Shown here one piece after another: positions 50,242 to 59,002 of a stretch of DNA of 64,000 nt (positions within the stretch are counted from its first letter, which is position 1; each line of letters starts with the position of its first letter). The position numbers and the translations under genes are program-made. The notes below the pieces were generated by a model. The model saw only the letters and a program-made list of their open reading frames with translations. It did no database searches and was not told the DNA's origin. Origin of the DNA: Hyphomicrobiales bacterium (GTDB lineage: Bacteria > Pseudomonadota > Alphaproteobacteria > Rhizobiales > Beijerinckiaceae); assembly GCA_900470095.1 (NCBI GenBank), contig UBZM01000013.1, positions 121,070-185,069 on the forward strand, in the 5' to 3' direction.

Positions 50242-51204
50242 ATGAACATAGCTTCGATGAGTGCAGCGCGCGCCGCAGGCGCGGGCGAGGTCATGCGATT
50301 GGCGGGAACGGCGGAGACGCCCGGCTTGCTGATCCGGCGGGCGGCTGGGGCCGGGCCGAGCGTCATCTATGTCCATGGCGCGACCTTTCCATCAGCCCTT
50401 TCTGTTGCCTACCGCTTCGACGGACGTTCCTGGATGGACGACCTACAGGAACGTGGCTTCGATGTCTGGAGTTTTGATTTCGCGGGCTATGGTGGCTCGG
50501 ACAGGCCAGCGAGCTTCCTTGCCCAGGCGCATGACAATGCACCATTCGGGCGCGCGCCCGAGGCGACGAAACAGCTGGCGCGGGTGATCGAGTACGTGCT
50601 GGACGTGACCGGAAGAACGCGCGTGTCGCTCATCGCGCATTCCTGGGGCTCGATCATCGCCGGGCTGTATGCCTCGCTGCATCCGGAGCGTGTCGAGCGA
50701 CTGGTCCTGTTCGGACCCATCGCACAGCGCAAGACGCCTGGCCCTCTCGCCCCAGAGAGCATCGGGGCGTGGCGTCTCGTCTCGGTCTGCGACCAACTCG
50801 CGCGCTTCGTCGAGGACGTCCCGCAAGACCACGCTCCGGTCCTGATCGAGCCCACGCTTGCAGACTGGGGGCCAGCCTATCTCGCCAGCGATGCGCAAGC
50901 CGCGAACCGAAGGCCTGAAGCGGCGGTCAAGATTCCCTCAGGGCCTCGTGCCGATATCTCCTCGGCCTGGTCGGGCCGGCTCGGCTACGACCCGACACAG
51001 GTCACGGCACCGACCTTGATCGTGCGCGGGGCCTGGGACAGCCTGTGCAGGGATAGCGATGCGCAATGGCTGCGCGGGCAGCTCGGTACGAGCGAGATCC
51101 GAGATGTCGTCATTCCCGAAGGTACGCATCTGATGCATCTCGAACATGCGCGCTCCGGCCTGTTCGAGGCGGCAGGAGCCTTCCTGATGAAGACCTGGCT
51201 TTGA
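50242..51204 (+). CDS. Alpha/beta hydrolase (serine type)
   Basis: A 320-residue cytoplasmic alpha/beta hydrolase. VIYVHGATFPS forms the oxyanion region, AHSWGSIIAG is the nucleophile elbow with Ser, and the catalytic His is in EGTHLMHLEHAR. GGGAG lies about nine bases before the ATG at 50242; an in-frame ATG at 50182 has no support. It is convergent with the frameshifted ligase gene, 15 bases apart. The substrate is unknown; probably an ester or C-C bond in the same acid pathway. Confidence 0.86.
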   Translation: MNIASMSAARAAGAGEVMRLAGTAETPGLLIRRAAGAGPSVIYVHGATFPSALSVAYRFDGRSWMDDLQERGFDVWSFDFAGYGGSDRPASFLAQAHDNAPFGRAPEATKQLARVIEYVLDVTGRTRVSLIAHSWGSIIAGLYASLHPERVERLVLFGPIAQRKTPGPLAPESIGAWRLVSVCDQLARFVEDVPQDHAPVLIEPTLADWGPAYLASDAQAANRRPEAAVKIPSGPRADISSAWSGRLGYDPTQVTAPTLIVRGAWDSLCRDSDAQWLRGQLGTSEIRDVVIPEGTHLMHLEHARSGLFEAAGAFLMKTWL

Positions 51205-51219
51205 TCCACCCACTCATGG

Positions 51220-52852
51220 CTATTCGCCGCCGCTCTTCCTTGCGATCTCCCGGTCCCGCAGATCCTTGCGCCGGATCTTGCCGGTCGGGGTCATCGGCAA
51301 TTCCGTCACGAACTCGATCTCGCGCGGATACTGGTAGGCGGCGAGGCGCGATTTGACGAAGTCCTGGATCTCGGCGGCGAGCGCCGCCGAGGCGGGGATC
51401 TCCGGTTTGGGCAGGACAAACGCCTTGACCACCTCCGTCCGCAGCGCGTCCGGGCTGCCGACCACCGCGACCATCAGCACGGCGGGGTGGCGGATGATAC
51501 AGTCCTCGATATCGCCGGGGCCAATGCGATAGGAGCCGCTCGATATGATGTCGTCATCGCGGCCCTGGAACCAGAAGTAGCCGTCTTCGTCGCAGGCGCC
51601 GGTATCGCCGGTGACGAGCCAGTCGCCGATGAACTTCGCCGTGGTCGCCTCGGGTTGGCGCCAGTATTCCAGCATCATGACTTGGGTCAGGTCGCGCGAC
51701 CGCAATCAGCCCTTGCTCTCCGGCAGGCAGGACCGTGCCCTCTGGCGAGATCACCGCGACGCGATGGCCGGGAACGGCGCGCCCCATCGAGCCCGGCCTG
51801 ACCGGGAACAGGCCGGCGCAGTTGGAGACGATGAGATTGGCCTCGGTCTGGCCGTAGAATTCGTTGGCCTCGAAGCCGAAGGTTTCCTTGCTCCAGGCCA
51901 GCATATCGGCACCGAGCGTTTCGCCGCCGGTGCCGATCGAGCGCATCGCATAGGCGAAGCGCTCTCTTGGATTGCGAACCTGCCGCATCAGCTTCAGCGC
52001 CGTCGGTGGCAGGAAGGCGTTGCGGATGCTGTGGCGCGCCATCAGGGCGAAGGCTGCCTCCGGATCGAATTTGCGGGCACGCGAGGCCAGCACCGGAACG
52101 CCGAAATAAAGGCTCGGCAGCAGAACATCGAGCAATCCGCCGGCCCAAGCCCAGTCCGCAGGCGTCCAGAACAGGTCGCCGGCCTGGGGGAAGAATTCCT
52201 GTGGCAATTGCACGCCGGGCAGATGGCCGAGCAGCACACGGTGGGCATGCAGCGCGCCCTTGGGCTTCCCCGTGGTGCCGGAGGTGTAGATGATCAGCGC
52301 CGGATCGTCCGGCGTGGTGTCGAGCGGCGTGAAACGGTCGGACGCCTTGTTCAACTCGCTCCAGAAATCGAGATGGCCCGCGCCGTCGATCAGGAAGATC
52401 CGCCTGAGTTCCGGCAGGCTCCCGCGGATCGCCTCGACCTTGGCGATGTTCTCGCCATCGGTGATCAGCGTGCAGGCGCCGCTATGCTGCAGCCGGTGTT
52501 CAAGCGCATCCGGCCCGAACTGGGTGAAGAGCGGCAGGGCGATCGCACCCATCTTGTAGATGGCGAGATGGGCCATCGCCGTTTCCGGGCGTTGCGGCAG
52601 CAGAATGCCGATGCGCTCACCCGGTTTAACGCCGTGGGCACGCAGCATATTGGCGAGCCGGTTCGTGCCGAGCTTGAGCGCGTCGAAACTCATCGTCGCG
52701 ACGCTGTGCCCCTGGTCTTCATAGATCAGCGCCGGCTTGCCGCTGCCGTCCGCGTGGCGGTCGCAGGCTGCGACGCCGATATTGAACCGCTCGGGGATCT
52801 GCCAGGCGAACCGGTCAAAGGTCTCGCGAAAGGAGGGGCGCCGTTCCAACAT
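51220..52852 (-). pseudogene. AMP-forming acyl-CoA synthetase, frameshifted
   Basis: Two overlapping leftward frames make one ligase of about 540 residues. The N-terminal part (52852 down to ~51690) holds IIYTSGTTGKPKGALHAHR, DWAWAGGLLD, EFYGQTEANLI and GEQGLIAVARPDP. The C-terminal part continues in another frame from VMMLEYWRQPEATTAKF through WLVTGDTGACDEDGYFWF, GRDDDIISSGSYRIGP and TPTGKIRRKDLRD. One extra base near 51682-51683 (AA in GACCCAAGTCATG) explains the shift. The ligase type resembles medium-chain/benzoate CoA ligases. It could be a true pseudogene or a sequencing error. The ATG at 52852 is coupled to the MaoC stop (TGATG). Confidence 0.88.
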
Positions 52853-53304
52853 CAATCCTGATCCCCGGTGCGGCGCTTCATCAGCAGCTTGAGATGGCCG
52901 GTCTGGATGTGCTCACCACGCTGATTGTGGACCTCGAGGCGCAGGGTGACGATGCCGCGGTCCGGCTTGCGGCTGGGTGCCTTCTCGACCGCTGTGACGA
53001 CGGCATGGACCGTGTCGCCGATCTTCACCGGCCCGGTAAACGTCCAGTGCAGATCGAGCAGGCCCATGGTGGTGGCATCGATCAGGTTCTGCTGCGACAT
53101 CAGGCCGATCGCCATGGCGAGCGTCAGGGGGCCGTGGGCGATGCGCTCGCCGAAGGGAGTGCCTGCGCAATATTCGCTGTCGACATGCAGCGGGTTGAAA
53201 TCGCCGGAAAGGCCGGCGAACAGCGTGATGTCACCCTCGCCGACGGTGCGCCCGCGGGTCGTGATGCTGGTGTCGAGGTCAAAGTCCTCGAAATGGAGCC
53301 CCAT
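52852..53304 (-). CDS. MaoC-family enoyl-CoA hydratase/dehydratase
   Basis: A 150-residue hot-dog-fold protein. The catalytic motif is GLSGDFNPLHVDSEYC (Asp and His of R-hydratases), followed by RIAHGPLTLAMAIGLMS; GIVTLRLEVHNQRGEHIQTG is typical of the C-terminal strand. It hydrates or dehydrates acyl-CoA esters. GGGAGGAACGG precedes the ATG. It is coupled to the frameshifted ligase and divergent from the BKACE gene. Confidence 0.92.
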   Translation of the reverse strand: MGLHFEDFDLDTSITTRGRTVGEGDITLFAGLSGDFNPLHVDSEYCAGTPFGERIAHGPLTLAMAIGLMSQQNLIDATTMGLLDLHWTFTGPVKIGDTVHAVVTAVEKAPSRKPDRGIVTLRLEVHNQRGEHIQTGHLKLLMKRRTGDQD

Positions 53305-53482
53305 CCGTTCCTCCCGGCCTTTGCGCATTCTAGCGTGCTGGCGCGGGCTGCTGGCAAGGCCGAAGCAGGGCTCGTTTGCTCACCGCGGTGTTGCACTGAT
53401 AGCGACACTCGGTTCTCTCTTGCATGGACATCGAAGGGGACGGTCGCTCGGTTCCCGACACCTGGCCTGAGGACGAAACGCC

Positions 53483-54364
53483 GTGAGCACACCGATCTGG
53501 ATCGAAGCCGCGATCAACGGTCCCTGGGGCAGGGAGCGCCAGCCCGGCATTCCGATCAGCATCCCCGAGATCGTTGCCGATGGCATCGCGGCGGTCGAGG
53601 CGGGGGCAGCCATCGTCCATCTTCATGTCTATGACGTCGTGAGTGGCCGCCAGCGCGACGATTGGGAACTCTATGCGCAGGCGATCGAGGGTATCCGCGC
53701 CAAGGTCGACGCGATCGTCTATCCGACCATCCCGATCGTCGGCTCCGGCTATGCCGGCGATATCGTCGGTTCCGGCCGCTACTGGCATCTGGAGGAACTG
53801 GCGAAGCGCGGCCTGGCCGAGTGGGGCGTGCTCGATCCCGGATCCTGCAACTGGACGACCTTTGCCGGCATCCCGCAAGGCGAGGCAGGCTTCATCTACC
53901 AGAACCCCGGCGAGCATATTCGCGAGGGCATGGAGGTGGCGCAGCGCCACAAGGTCCATCCGAGCTATGCCATCTACGAGCCCGGCTTCACACGCCTGGG
54001 GGCTGCGCTGGCCAAGGCCTATCCCGGCATGCCGATGCCGATCTACCGGCTGATGTTCTCGGATGCCTTTGCCTGGGGCTTCCCGCCGAAGGCCTATGCG
54101 CTCGAGGCCCATCTTGCGCTGCTTGCCGAGGTTGCGCCGCAGGCACCGGTGATGATCGCGGGGCTGGGCGTCGAACTCGGCAACCTGATCCCGCACGCGG
54201 TCGCGCACGGCGTGCATGTTCGTGCCGGACTGGAAGACGCCCCCTTTGGTGAGAGCCGCAGCAATGCCGCCCTGATCGCGGAGGCGGTCCGGCGTGTCGA
54301 GGCGGCGGGCGGACGGGCAGCGAGCGCAACCGAGGTCAGGGCCGACCTGAGTGCGCGGGGATGA
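53483..54364 (+). CDS. BKACE-family beta-keto acid cleavage enzyme
   Basis: A 293-residue DUF849 protein. Family enzymes condense a beta-keto acid with acetyl-CoA and release acetoacetate plus a shorter acyl-CoA (the type enzyme acts on 3-keto-5-aminohexanoate in lysine fermentation). The metal-binding HLHV is in AAIVHLHVYD; YPTIPIVGSGYAGD, LDPGSCNWTTF and VRAGLEDAPFGE are further family segments. Start GTG at 53483. Together with MaoC and the ligases it suggests a CoA-linked beta-oxidation-like route for an unusual acid. Confidence 0.88.
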   Translation: MSTPIWIEAAINGPWGRERQPGIPISIPEIVADGIAAVEAGAAIVHLHVYDVVSGRQRDDWELYAQAIEGIRAKVDAIVYPTIPIVGSGYAGDIVGSGRYWHLEELAKRGLAEWGVLDPGSCNWTTFAGIPQGEAGFIYQNPGEHIREGMEVAQRHKVHPSYAIYEPGFTRLGAALAKAYPGMPMPIYRLMFSDAFAWGFPPKAYALEAHLALLAEVAPQAPVMIAGLGVELGNLIPHAVAHGVHVRAGLEDAPFGESRSNAALIAEAVRRVEAAGGRAASATEVRADLSARG

Positions 54365-54409
54365 GAGCTCCACTCGGGAGCTGCCGAGAATGAGCGCTCG
54401 GCACAGCAA

Positions 54410-54437
54410 ACGGGCGGTCCGCGCGCGAACCGCCCGT
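54410..54437. terminator. Hairpin between convergent BKACE and arylsulfatase genes
   Basis: Perfect nine-base stem ACGGGCGGT / ACCGCCCGT with a ten-base loop, placed 45 bases after the BKACE stop and 25 after the sulfatase stop. The - strand continues with a short TTTG. Confidence 0.65.
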
Positions 54438-54462
54438 CATGATCGTGCAGGCACGAGCTTCG

Positions 54463-56166
54463 TTACCTGCTCATCCCGGATTGGGCGGCCTGGATCTTCG
54501 CTTTCACGGCATCGAGATTGAAGCTCGCGCCCTTCTGCATCGGCGGGAATTCAATCGCCGTCATCGCCAGCTTCTCGACCTGCTGCTGCACGAACACGAA
54601 GCGCCAGAACTCATACTTGAACCACTGAAAATACTCCTGCGAGCCGTACTTCGTGCCGTTGTCCGGCCAACCTGTGCGCTCGAATGGGTCGAGGCGAAGA
54701 TTGATCAGATAGGGGACGTCCACCTTCGTCTTCTCACCGAGCCAACCAGCGGGCTGGTCGATGAAGCGGTATTTGTAATCGCCGATGCGGACGGCACCGA
54801 GCTCGCTTTCCCCGAAGTACCAGATCTCGGTCCGGTTCGACGGGCCTTTGCCGGTGAGCATGTCCATCTGGTTATAGCCGTCCAGATAGACCTTGTAGGT
54901 CCGGTCGCCAATCTGCTTACCCTTCTTCAGTTCTTCAGCGATGTTGGGGTTGCCGGCAGCTGCGAGGAATGTGGGAAACCAGTCGAGCCCTGAGATGATA
55001 CCACTCTCGACCTTGCCCGCCGGCACTTTGCCGGGCCAGCGGATGATCGCCGGTACGCGGAACCCGCCTTCCAAGACCGTTCCCTTGCTCTGAGCGAACG
55101 GGGTCTGGCCGCCGTCCGGCCAGGTAAAGACCTCGGTGCCATTGTCGGTGGTGAACACCACGATGGTGTTGTTGTCGACGCCCATGTCCTTGAGCTTCTT
55201 CATCACGATGCCGACGTCATCGTCGAGCTGTGCCATGCCCGCCTCGTGGATGGACCAGCCATTCGTCGAGTTCCGCATTGCCTCGTATTTTGGCGACAGA
55301 TGCGTGACGATGTGCATCCGGGTTGGGTTGAGCCACAGGAAGAACGGCTTGTTGTCCGCCTTGGCCTTGTCGATGAACTTGAGCGCATTGTCGCGGATCT
55401 CGTCGTCCACGGTTTCCATGCGCTTCGGGCACAACTCTCCCGCGTCCGTGATCGTCTGCTTGCCGATCTTGCCCCAGCGTGGATCGACGGTCGGGTCGTC
55501 GGTGGCGCTCGCGAAAGAGTGGACCATATTGCGCGGGCCGACCTGCGACCTGAGGTTCTGCGGGTAGTTGGGATGGCAGGGGTCTTCCATCGCGTCGAGG
55601 TGATAGAGATAGCCGAAGAACTCGTCGAACCCGTGTACCGTCGGCAGGAATTCGTTCTTGTCGCCAAGATGGTTCTTGCCGAACTGGCCGGTGGCGTAGC
55701 CCATACCCTTGAGTGCGGTGGCAATCGTGACGGCCTCGGCCGGGAGGCCGGTCGGGGCGCCGGCCTGGCCGACGGTGGTCATGCCAGTGCGGATCGGCAG
55801 TTCGCCTGTGATGAAGTTGGCGCGCCCGGCCGTGCAACTCGCTTCGGCGTAGTAATCGGTGAACAGCATGCCTTCCGCGGCAATCTGGTCGAGGTTTGGC
55901 GTGCGACCTGCCATCATGCCTCGATGGTAGGCACCGATGTTCCACATGCCGATGTCGTCTCCCATGATGAAGACGATGTTTGGCCGCTGCTGCTGTGCGG
56001 GTGGCTGCGCCGGCGCTTGCGCGGCGGCGGGGGCGGTGAGTGCGAGCGATATCAGCGCTGCCGCGCCGAACAGGACGGCGCGGGATCGCGCGCGCCAATC
56101 TGGGCCTGATCGGCGGGGGCAGCGTCCATCCATCGGTGTTTCGATTTGACTACGACTAGACGCCAT
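54463..56166 (-). CDS. Second arylsulfatase (exported, CTAGR type)
   Basis: A 567-residue sulfatase. The signal segment is VLFGAAALISLALTAPAAAQ (residues 31-50) after a basic leader. The metal site is FIMGDDIG; the formylglycine motif SCTAGRANF has Cys111; FTTDNGTEVFTWPDGG and GYATGQFGKNHLGDKNEFLP are shared almost word for word with the sulfatase at 7339-8931, so the two are paralogues. GGAGGG lies five bases before the ATG. It stands alone, without FGE beside it, and depends on one elsewhere, for example 1733-2707. Two adjoining dyads lie upstream. Confidence 0.93.
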   Translation of the reverse strand: MASSRSQIETPMDGRCPRRSGPDWRARSRAVLFGAAALISLALTAPAAAQAPAQPPAQQQRPNIVFIMGDDIGMWNIGAYHRGMMAGRTPNLDQIAAEGMLFTDYYAEASCTAGRANFITGELPIRTGMTTVGQAGAPTGLPAEAVTIATALKGMGYATGQFGKNHLGDKNEFLPTVHGFDEFFGYLYHLDAMEDPCHPNYPQNLRSQVGPRNMVHSFASATDDPTVDPRWGKIGKQTITDAGELCPKRMETVDDEIRDNALKFIDKAKADNKPFFLWLNPTRMHIVTHLSPKYEAMRNSTNGWSIHEAGMAQLDDDVGIVMKKLKDMGVDNNTIVVFTTDNGTEVFTWPDGGQTPFAQSKGTVLEGGFRVPAIIRWPGKVPAGKVESGIISGLDWFPTFLAAAGNPNIAEELKKGKQIGDRTYKVYLDGYNQMDMLTGKGPSNRTEIWYFGESELGAVRIGDYKYRFIDQPAGWLGEKTKVDVPYLINLRLDPFERTGWPDNGTKYGSQEYFQWFKYEFWRFVFVQQQVEKLAMTAIEFPPMQKGASFNLDAVKAKIQAAQSGMSR

Positions 56167-56565
56167 CGGACCCTCCAATACAGGATGAATCTCAGATTGA
56201 TGCGTGAGAGGGTTCTCGCTGGATGCATCGAGAACCGATTTCGCGGCGCGAAATCATTTTGCTATGCTAATGCGCTAAGTATTCGGTTTCAGATATGCCG
56301 GAAGGCTCGAACAGTTGGGGCAACAAATGTTGGATGGGTTTCTCGGGCAACCCTAAATCGGCTTTGGGACAACTGATCACCAACAGCATAATCTCCGGAG
56401 GATCAAATACAAAGCGGAAATGACACTTGCGGCGGGGCTGCCGGTTAGGTCGCATCCATTGGGCCTTTGGTGTTGCGGGTAGCGCCGGGCGTCCGTTGCG
56501 GTACGGTGGCCGGCGCGGTTGGGACGATGTCGAGGCGCGCAAGATGAGGCCGGCATGGAGTGGGC
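56167..56565. other. Intergenic region upstream of second arylsulfatase
   Basis: About 400 bases with no convincing gene on either strand. It includes the paired dyads at 56211-56255 and a relatively AT-rich stretch to about 56420, the presumed promoter of the leftward sulfatase. Confidence 0.55.
56211..56255. promoter_or_regulatory. Two adjoining perfect dyads upstream of arylsulfatase 2
   Basis: GGTTCTCG-N10-CGAGAACC (56211-56236) is followed with no gap by GATTTCGC-GGC-GCGAAATC (56237-56255). Both have perfect eight-base arms, and they lie 45-89 bases upstream of the sulfatase start. Confidence 0.6.
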
Positions 56566-57045
56566 ATGGCACATCGGGTTGGTGGGACGCGAATAGATAC
56601 CGCTTCGCGGCTCATCGGGGCGTCGCCGCAAGCGATCTATCGGGTACTGCTTGACCCCAAGGCATTGGCATCCTGGCTCCCGCCACGGGGCATGTCTGGC
56701 GAGATTCTCTCATTCGAGCGACGGGTAGGCGGACGCTATCGCATGGTCCTGACCTATGAGACATCGCAGCATCCTGGGCCCGGCAAGACCTCGGAGGACA
56801 CGGACGTCGTTCAAGGGCGTTTTCTGGAATTGGTTCCGGACGAGCGGATCGTACAGTCAGTTGAGTTCGTGTCGGAGGATTCGTCCTTCGCAGGCACGAT
56901 GACGATGACATGGAGCCTCGCTCCGGTCGGGGGCGGCACAGAGGTCACCATCCGCTGCGAGAATGTACCGGTGGGCATCCAGCAGGAGGATCATGACGTG
57001 GGCTTGAGGTCGACGCTGGCGAATCTCGCGGCCTTCCTGGCGTAA
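56566..57045 (+). CDS. SRPBCC-fold (AHSA1-like) protein
   Basis: A 159-residue START/Bet v1-like protein. IDTASRLIGASPQAIYRVLLDPKALASWLPP begins the fold; GGRYRMVLTY, VVQGRFLELVPDERIVQSVEF and GTMTMTWSLAPVGGGTEVTI follow AHSA1/activator-of-Hsp90-like proteins. The function is likely binding of a hydrophobic ligand; nothing more specific is seen. The ATG at 56566 is chosen; a GTG two codons earlier is possible. It stands alone, 110 bases before the UbiB-type gene. Confidence 0.82.
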   Translation: MAHRVGGTRIDTASRLIGASPQAIYRVLLDPKALASWLPPRGMSGEILSFERRVGGRYRMVLTYETSQHPGPGKTSEDTDVVQGRFLELVPDERIVQSVEFVSEDSSFAGTMTMTWSLAPVGGGTEVTIRCENVPVGIQQEDHDVGLRSTLANLAAFLA

Positions 57046-57155
57046 GGGGGCGTCGGCACGCTGTGCTGCGGCGACGGGGCAACATGCGGCATTTGTTCTG
57101 CCGTGATCGTGCCCTACATCCTGGACGCGACCCTGCAGCCGATCCTGTGAGCGAC

Positions 57156-58523
57156 ATGTCCGAACGTGACAACGAAGCCAATCGTTTCTCCGCCCGCGCA
57201 GTCCGTTACGCCCGCGTCGGGGCGAATGTCGGCGGGGTCGCAGCGCGCATTGCCGGGACGCGACTGCTCGGACTGGAAGGCCGCAACCTCAGCAATGCCG
57301 AGGCGCTGGCCAAGGCGCTGGGCGGGCTGAAGGGGCCGATCATGAAGGTGGCGCAGCTCGTCGCCACCATTCCCGACGTCGTGCCGCCGGAATACGCCGC
57401 CGAGCTGCAGAAGCTGCAATCCCAGGCGCCGCCGATGGGGCCGGCCTTCGTCAAGCGCCGGATGATGGCGGAGCTCGGGCCGCAATGGCGCACACGCTTC
57501 GCCGAGTTCGACCTGAAGCCTGCGGCGGCAGCGTCGCTCGGCCAGGTGCACCGGGCGACGACGCATGATGGCGTGCCGGTCGCCTGCAAACTGCAGTATC
57601 CGGATATGGAATCGGCGGTCGAGGCCGATATCGCCCAGCTCGACATCCTGTTTGCGCTGCATCGGCGCATGGATCCGGTGATCGACACGACCGAGATCGC
57701 CAAGGAGATCGGCGCGCGGGTTCGAGAAGAACTCGACTACGTCCGCGAAGCGAAACATATCGCGCTCTACCGCGCGATGCTGGCCGAGACGTCGGACGTG
57801 CGCGTGCCGGCGCTGGAAGCCGGGCTGTCGACCCGGCGACTCCTGACCATGCATTGGCTCGAGGGTGACCGAATCCTAGACCACAAGCGGGACGGGCAGG
57901 AAGCCCGCGACCGGATCTCGACCGCGATGTTCCACGCCTGGTGGCGCCCCTTCAGCCATCACGGCGTCATTCACGGCGATCCGCATCTCGGAAACTACAC
58001 GGTGTTCTCGGGGGATGGCGCGCCGCAGGGCATCAACCTGCTCGATTATGGCTGCATCCGGATCTTCCCGCCCTCCTTCGTCGGAGGAGTGGTCGATCTC
58101 TACCGCGGCCTCCTGGAGAATGATCAGGCGCGCGTGATCCACGCCTATGAAACCTGGGGCTTCAAGGGGCTGACCAAGGAGCTGGTCGATACCCTCAACA
58201 TCTGGGCGCGTTTCATCTATGGGCCGTTGCTGGAGGACAGGACCCGGCGCATCGCCGAAGATGTCAGCCCGGCGGAGTATGGCCGCAAGCAGGCCTTCCA
58301 GGTGCATCAGGCGCTGAAGAAGCGCGGGCCGGTGACCGTGCCGCGTGAATTCGTCTTCATGGACCGCGCCGCGATCGGCCTTGGCGGCGTCTTCCTGCAT
58401 CTCGATGCCGAGCTGAATTTCCATCGCCTGTTCGAGCAGGAAATCGAGAATTTCTCGACCGAGCACGTAGCTGCGGTTCAGTCGAAAGCACTCGATCGCG
58501 CCGGACTCGCTGCTGCGCATTGA
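57156..58523 (+). CDS. ABC1/AarF/UbiB-family atypical kinase
   Basis: A protein of about 455 residues. Family marks: the N-terminal KxGQ-like segment GPIMKVAQLVATIPD, the alanine-rich loop AAAASLGQVHRAT in place of a glycine loop, ACKLQYP with the catalytic lysine, and HGDPHLGNYTVF with LLDYGCIRIFP (catalytic Asp residues). Such proteins support ubiquinone synthesis or lipid handling. The start is uncertain: the ATG at 57156, a GTG at 57147 or an ATG at 57063 are all in frame, and homology to the family begins well after all of them. Confidence 0.88.
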   Translation: MSERDNEANRFSARAVRYARVGANVGGVAARIAGTRLLGLEGRNLSNAEALAKALGGLKGPIMKVAQLVATIPDVVPPEYAAELQKLQSQAPPMGPAFVKRRMMAELGPQWRTRFAEFDLKPAAAASLGQVHRATTHDGVPVACKLQYPDMESAVEADIAQLDILFALHRRMDPVIDTTEIAKEIGARVREELDYVREAKHIALYRAMLAETSDVRVPALEAGLSTRRLLTMHWLEGDRILDHKRDGQEARDRISTAMFHAWWRPFSHHGVIHGDPHLGNYTVFSGDGAPQGINLLDYGCIRIFPPSFVGGVVDLYRGLLENDQARVIHAYETWGFKGLTKELVDTLNIWARFIYGPLLEDRTRRIAEDVSPAEYGRKQAFQVHQALKKRGPVTVPREFVFMDRAAIGLGGVFLHLDAELNFHRLFEQEIENFSTEHVAAVQSKALDRAGLAAAH

Positions 58524-58692
58524 CGGGGATGTTCGTCCCGGCATCCCCGCTATTTCCATGGCTTCGAAGAGCGAGCGGTTTCACAGCCTGAAATGCCCTT
58601 GAAACAGGCGGCGATGGCGTGTTGACGCGTTGCCAGACCCTTCGCTGGTGCGCTACACGGCAATGAGACCTTTTTATGCGGGAACAGTTTTT

Positions 58693-58980
58693 ATGGCCCA
58701 CCACGGACACAGCGCAGCCGATACTCCGCAGATGGATTATCAGGAACACGAGCGGACCTATCGCGGCTTCGTCCACATCGCCGAAGTCACCACTGCCGCC
58801 TGCCTTGCCATCGTGGCGGCGCTGGCCGTCGGCGGGACCAAGCATGCCTGGGGCACTGCGGTCGTCGGTACGCTCTTGACCCTCGTCGGCACGGGCGTCG
58901 GCATTGCCGCTCCCTCGCTGTCCTGGCGTGCGCCGGCGGTCCCGCTGGTTCTGATGTTGCTCGCGCTCCTCCTTATGTAA
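58693..58980 (+). CDS. aa3-type cytochrome c oxidase subunit IV-like small membrane protein
   Basis: A 95-residue protein. MDYQEHERTYRGFVHIAEVTT matches the short bacterial aa3 oxidase subunit IV domain; then come three hydrophobic stretches (CLAIVAALAVGG, AVVGTLLTLVGTGVGIA, LVLMLLALLLM). The domain normally has one helix, so this is a longer form. The gene leads the pnt operon, 22 bases before pntAA, an arrangement seen in several Hyphomicrobiales. Whether it belongs to the oxidase or to transhydrogenase is unproven. Confidence 0.78.
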   Translation: MAHHGHSAADTPQMDYQEHERTYRGFVHIAEVTTAACLAIVAALAVGGTKHAWGTAVVGTLLTLVGTGVGIAAPSLSWRAPAVPLVLMLLALLLM

Positions 58981-59002
58981 CGCCGGAAAGGCCCCGCCTG
59001 CC

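Noticed and set aside
51675..51690. Programmed ribosomal frameshift in the ligase
   Set aside because: No slippery heptamer, no downstream hairpin and no family precedent; a simple one-base indel is the more likely cause.
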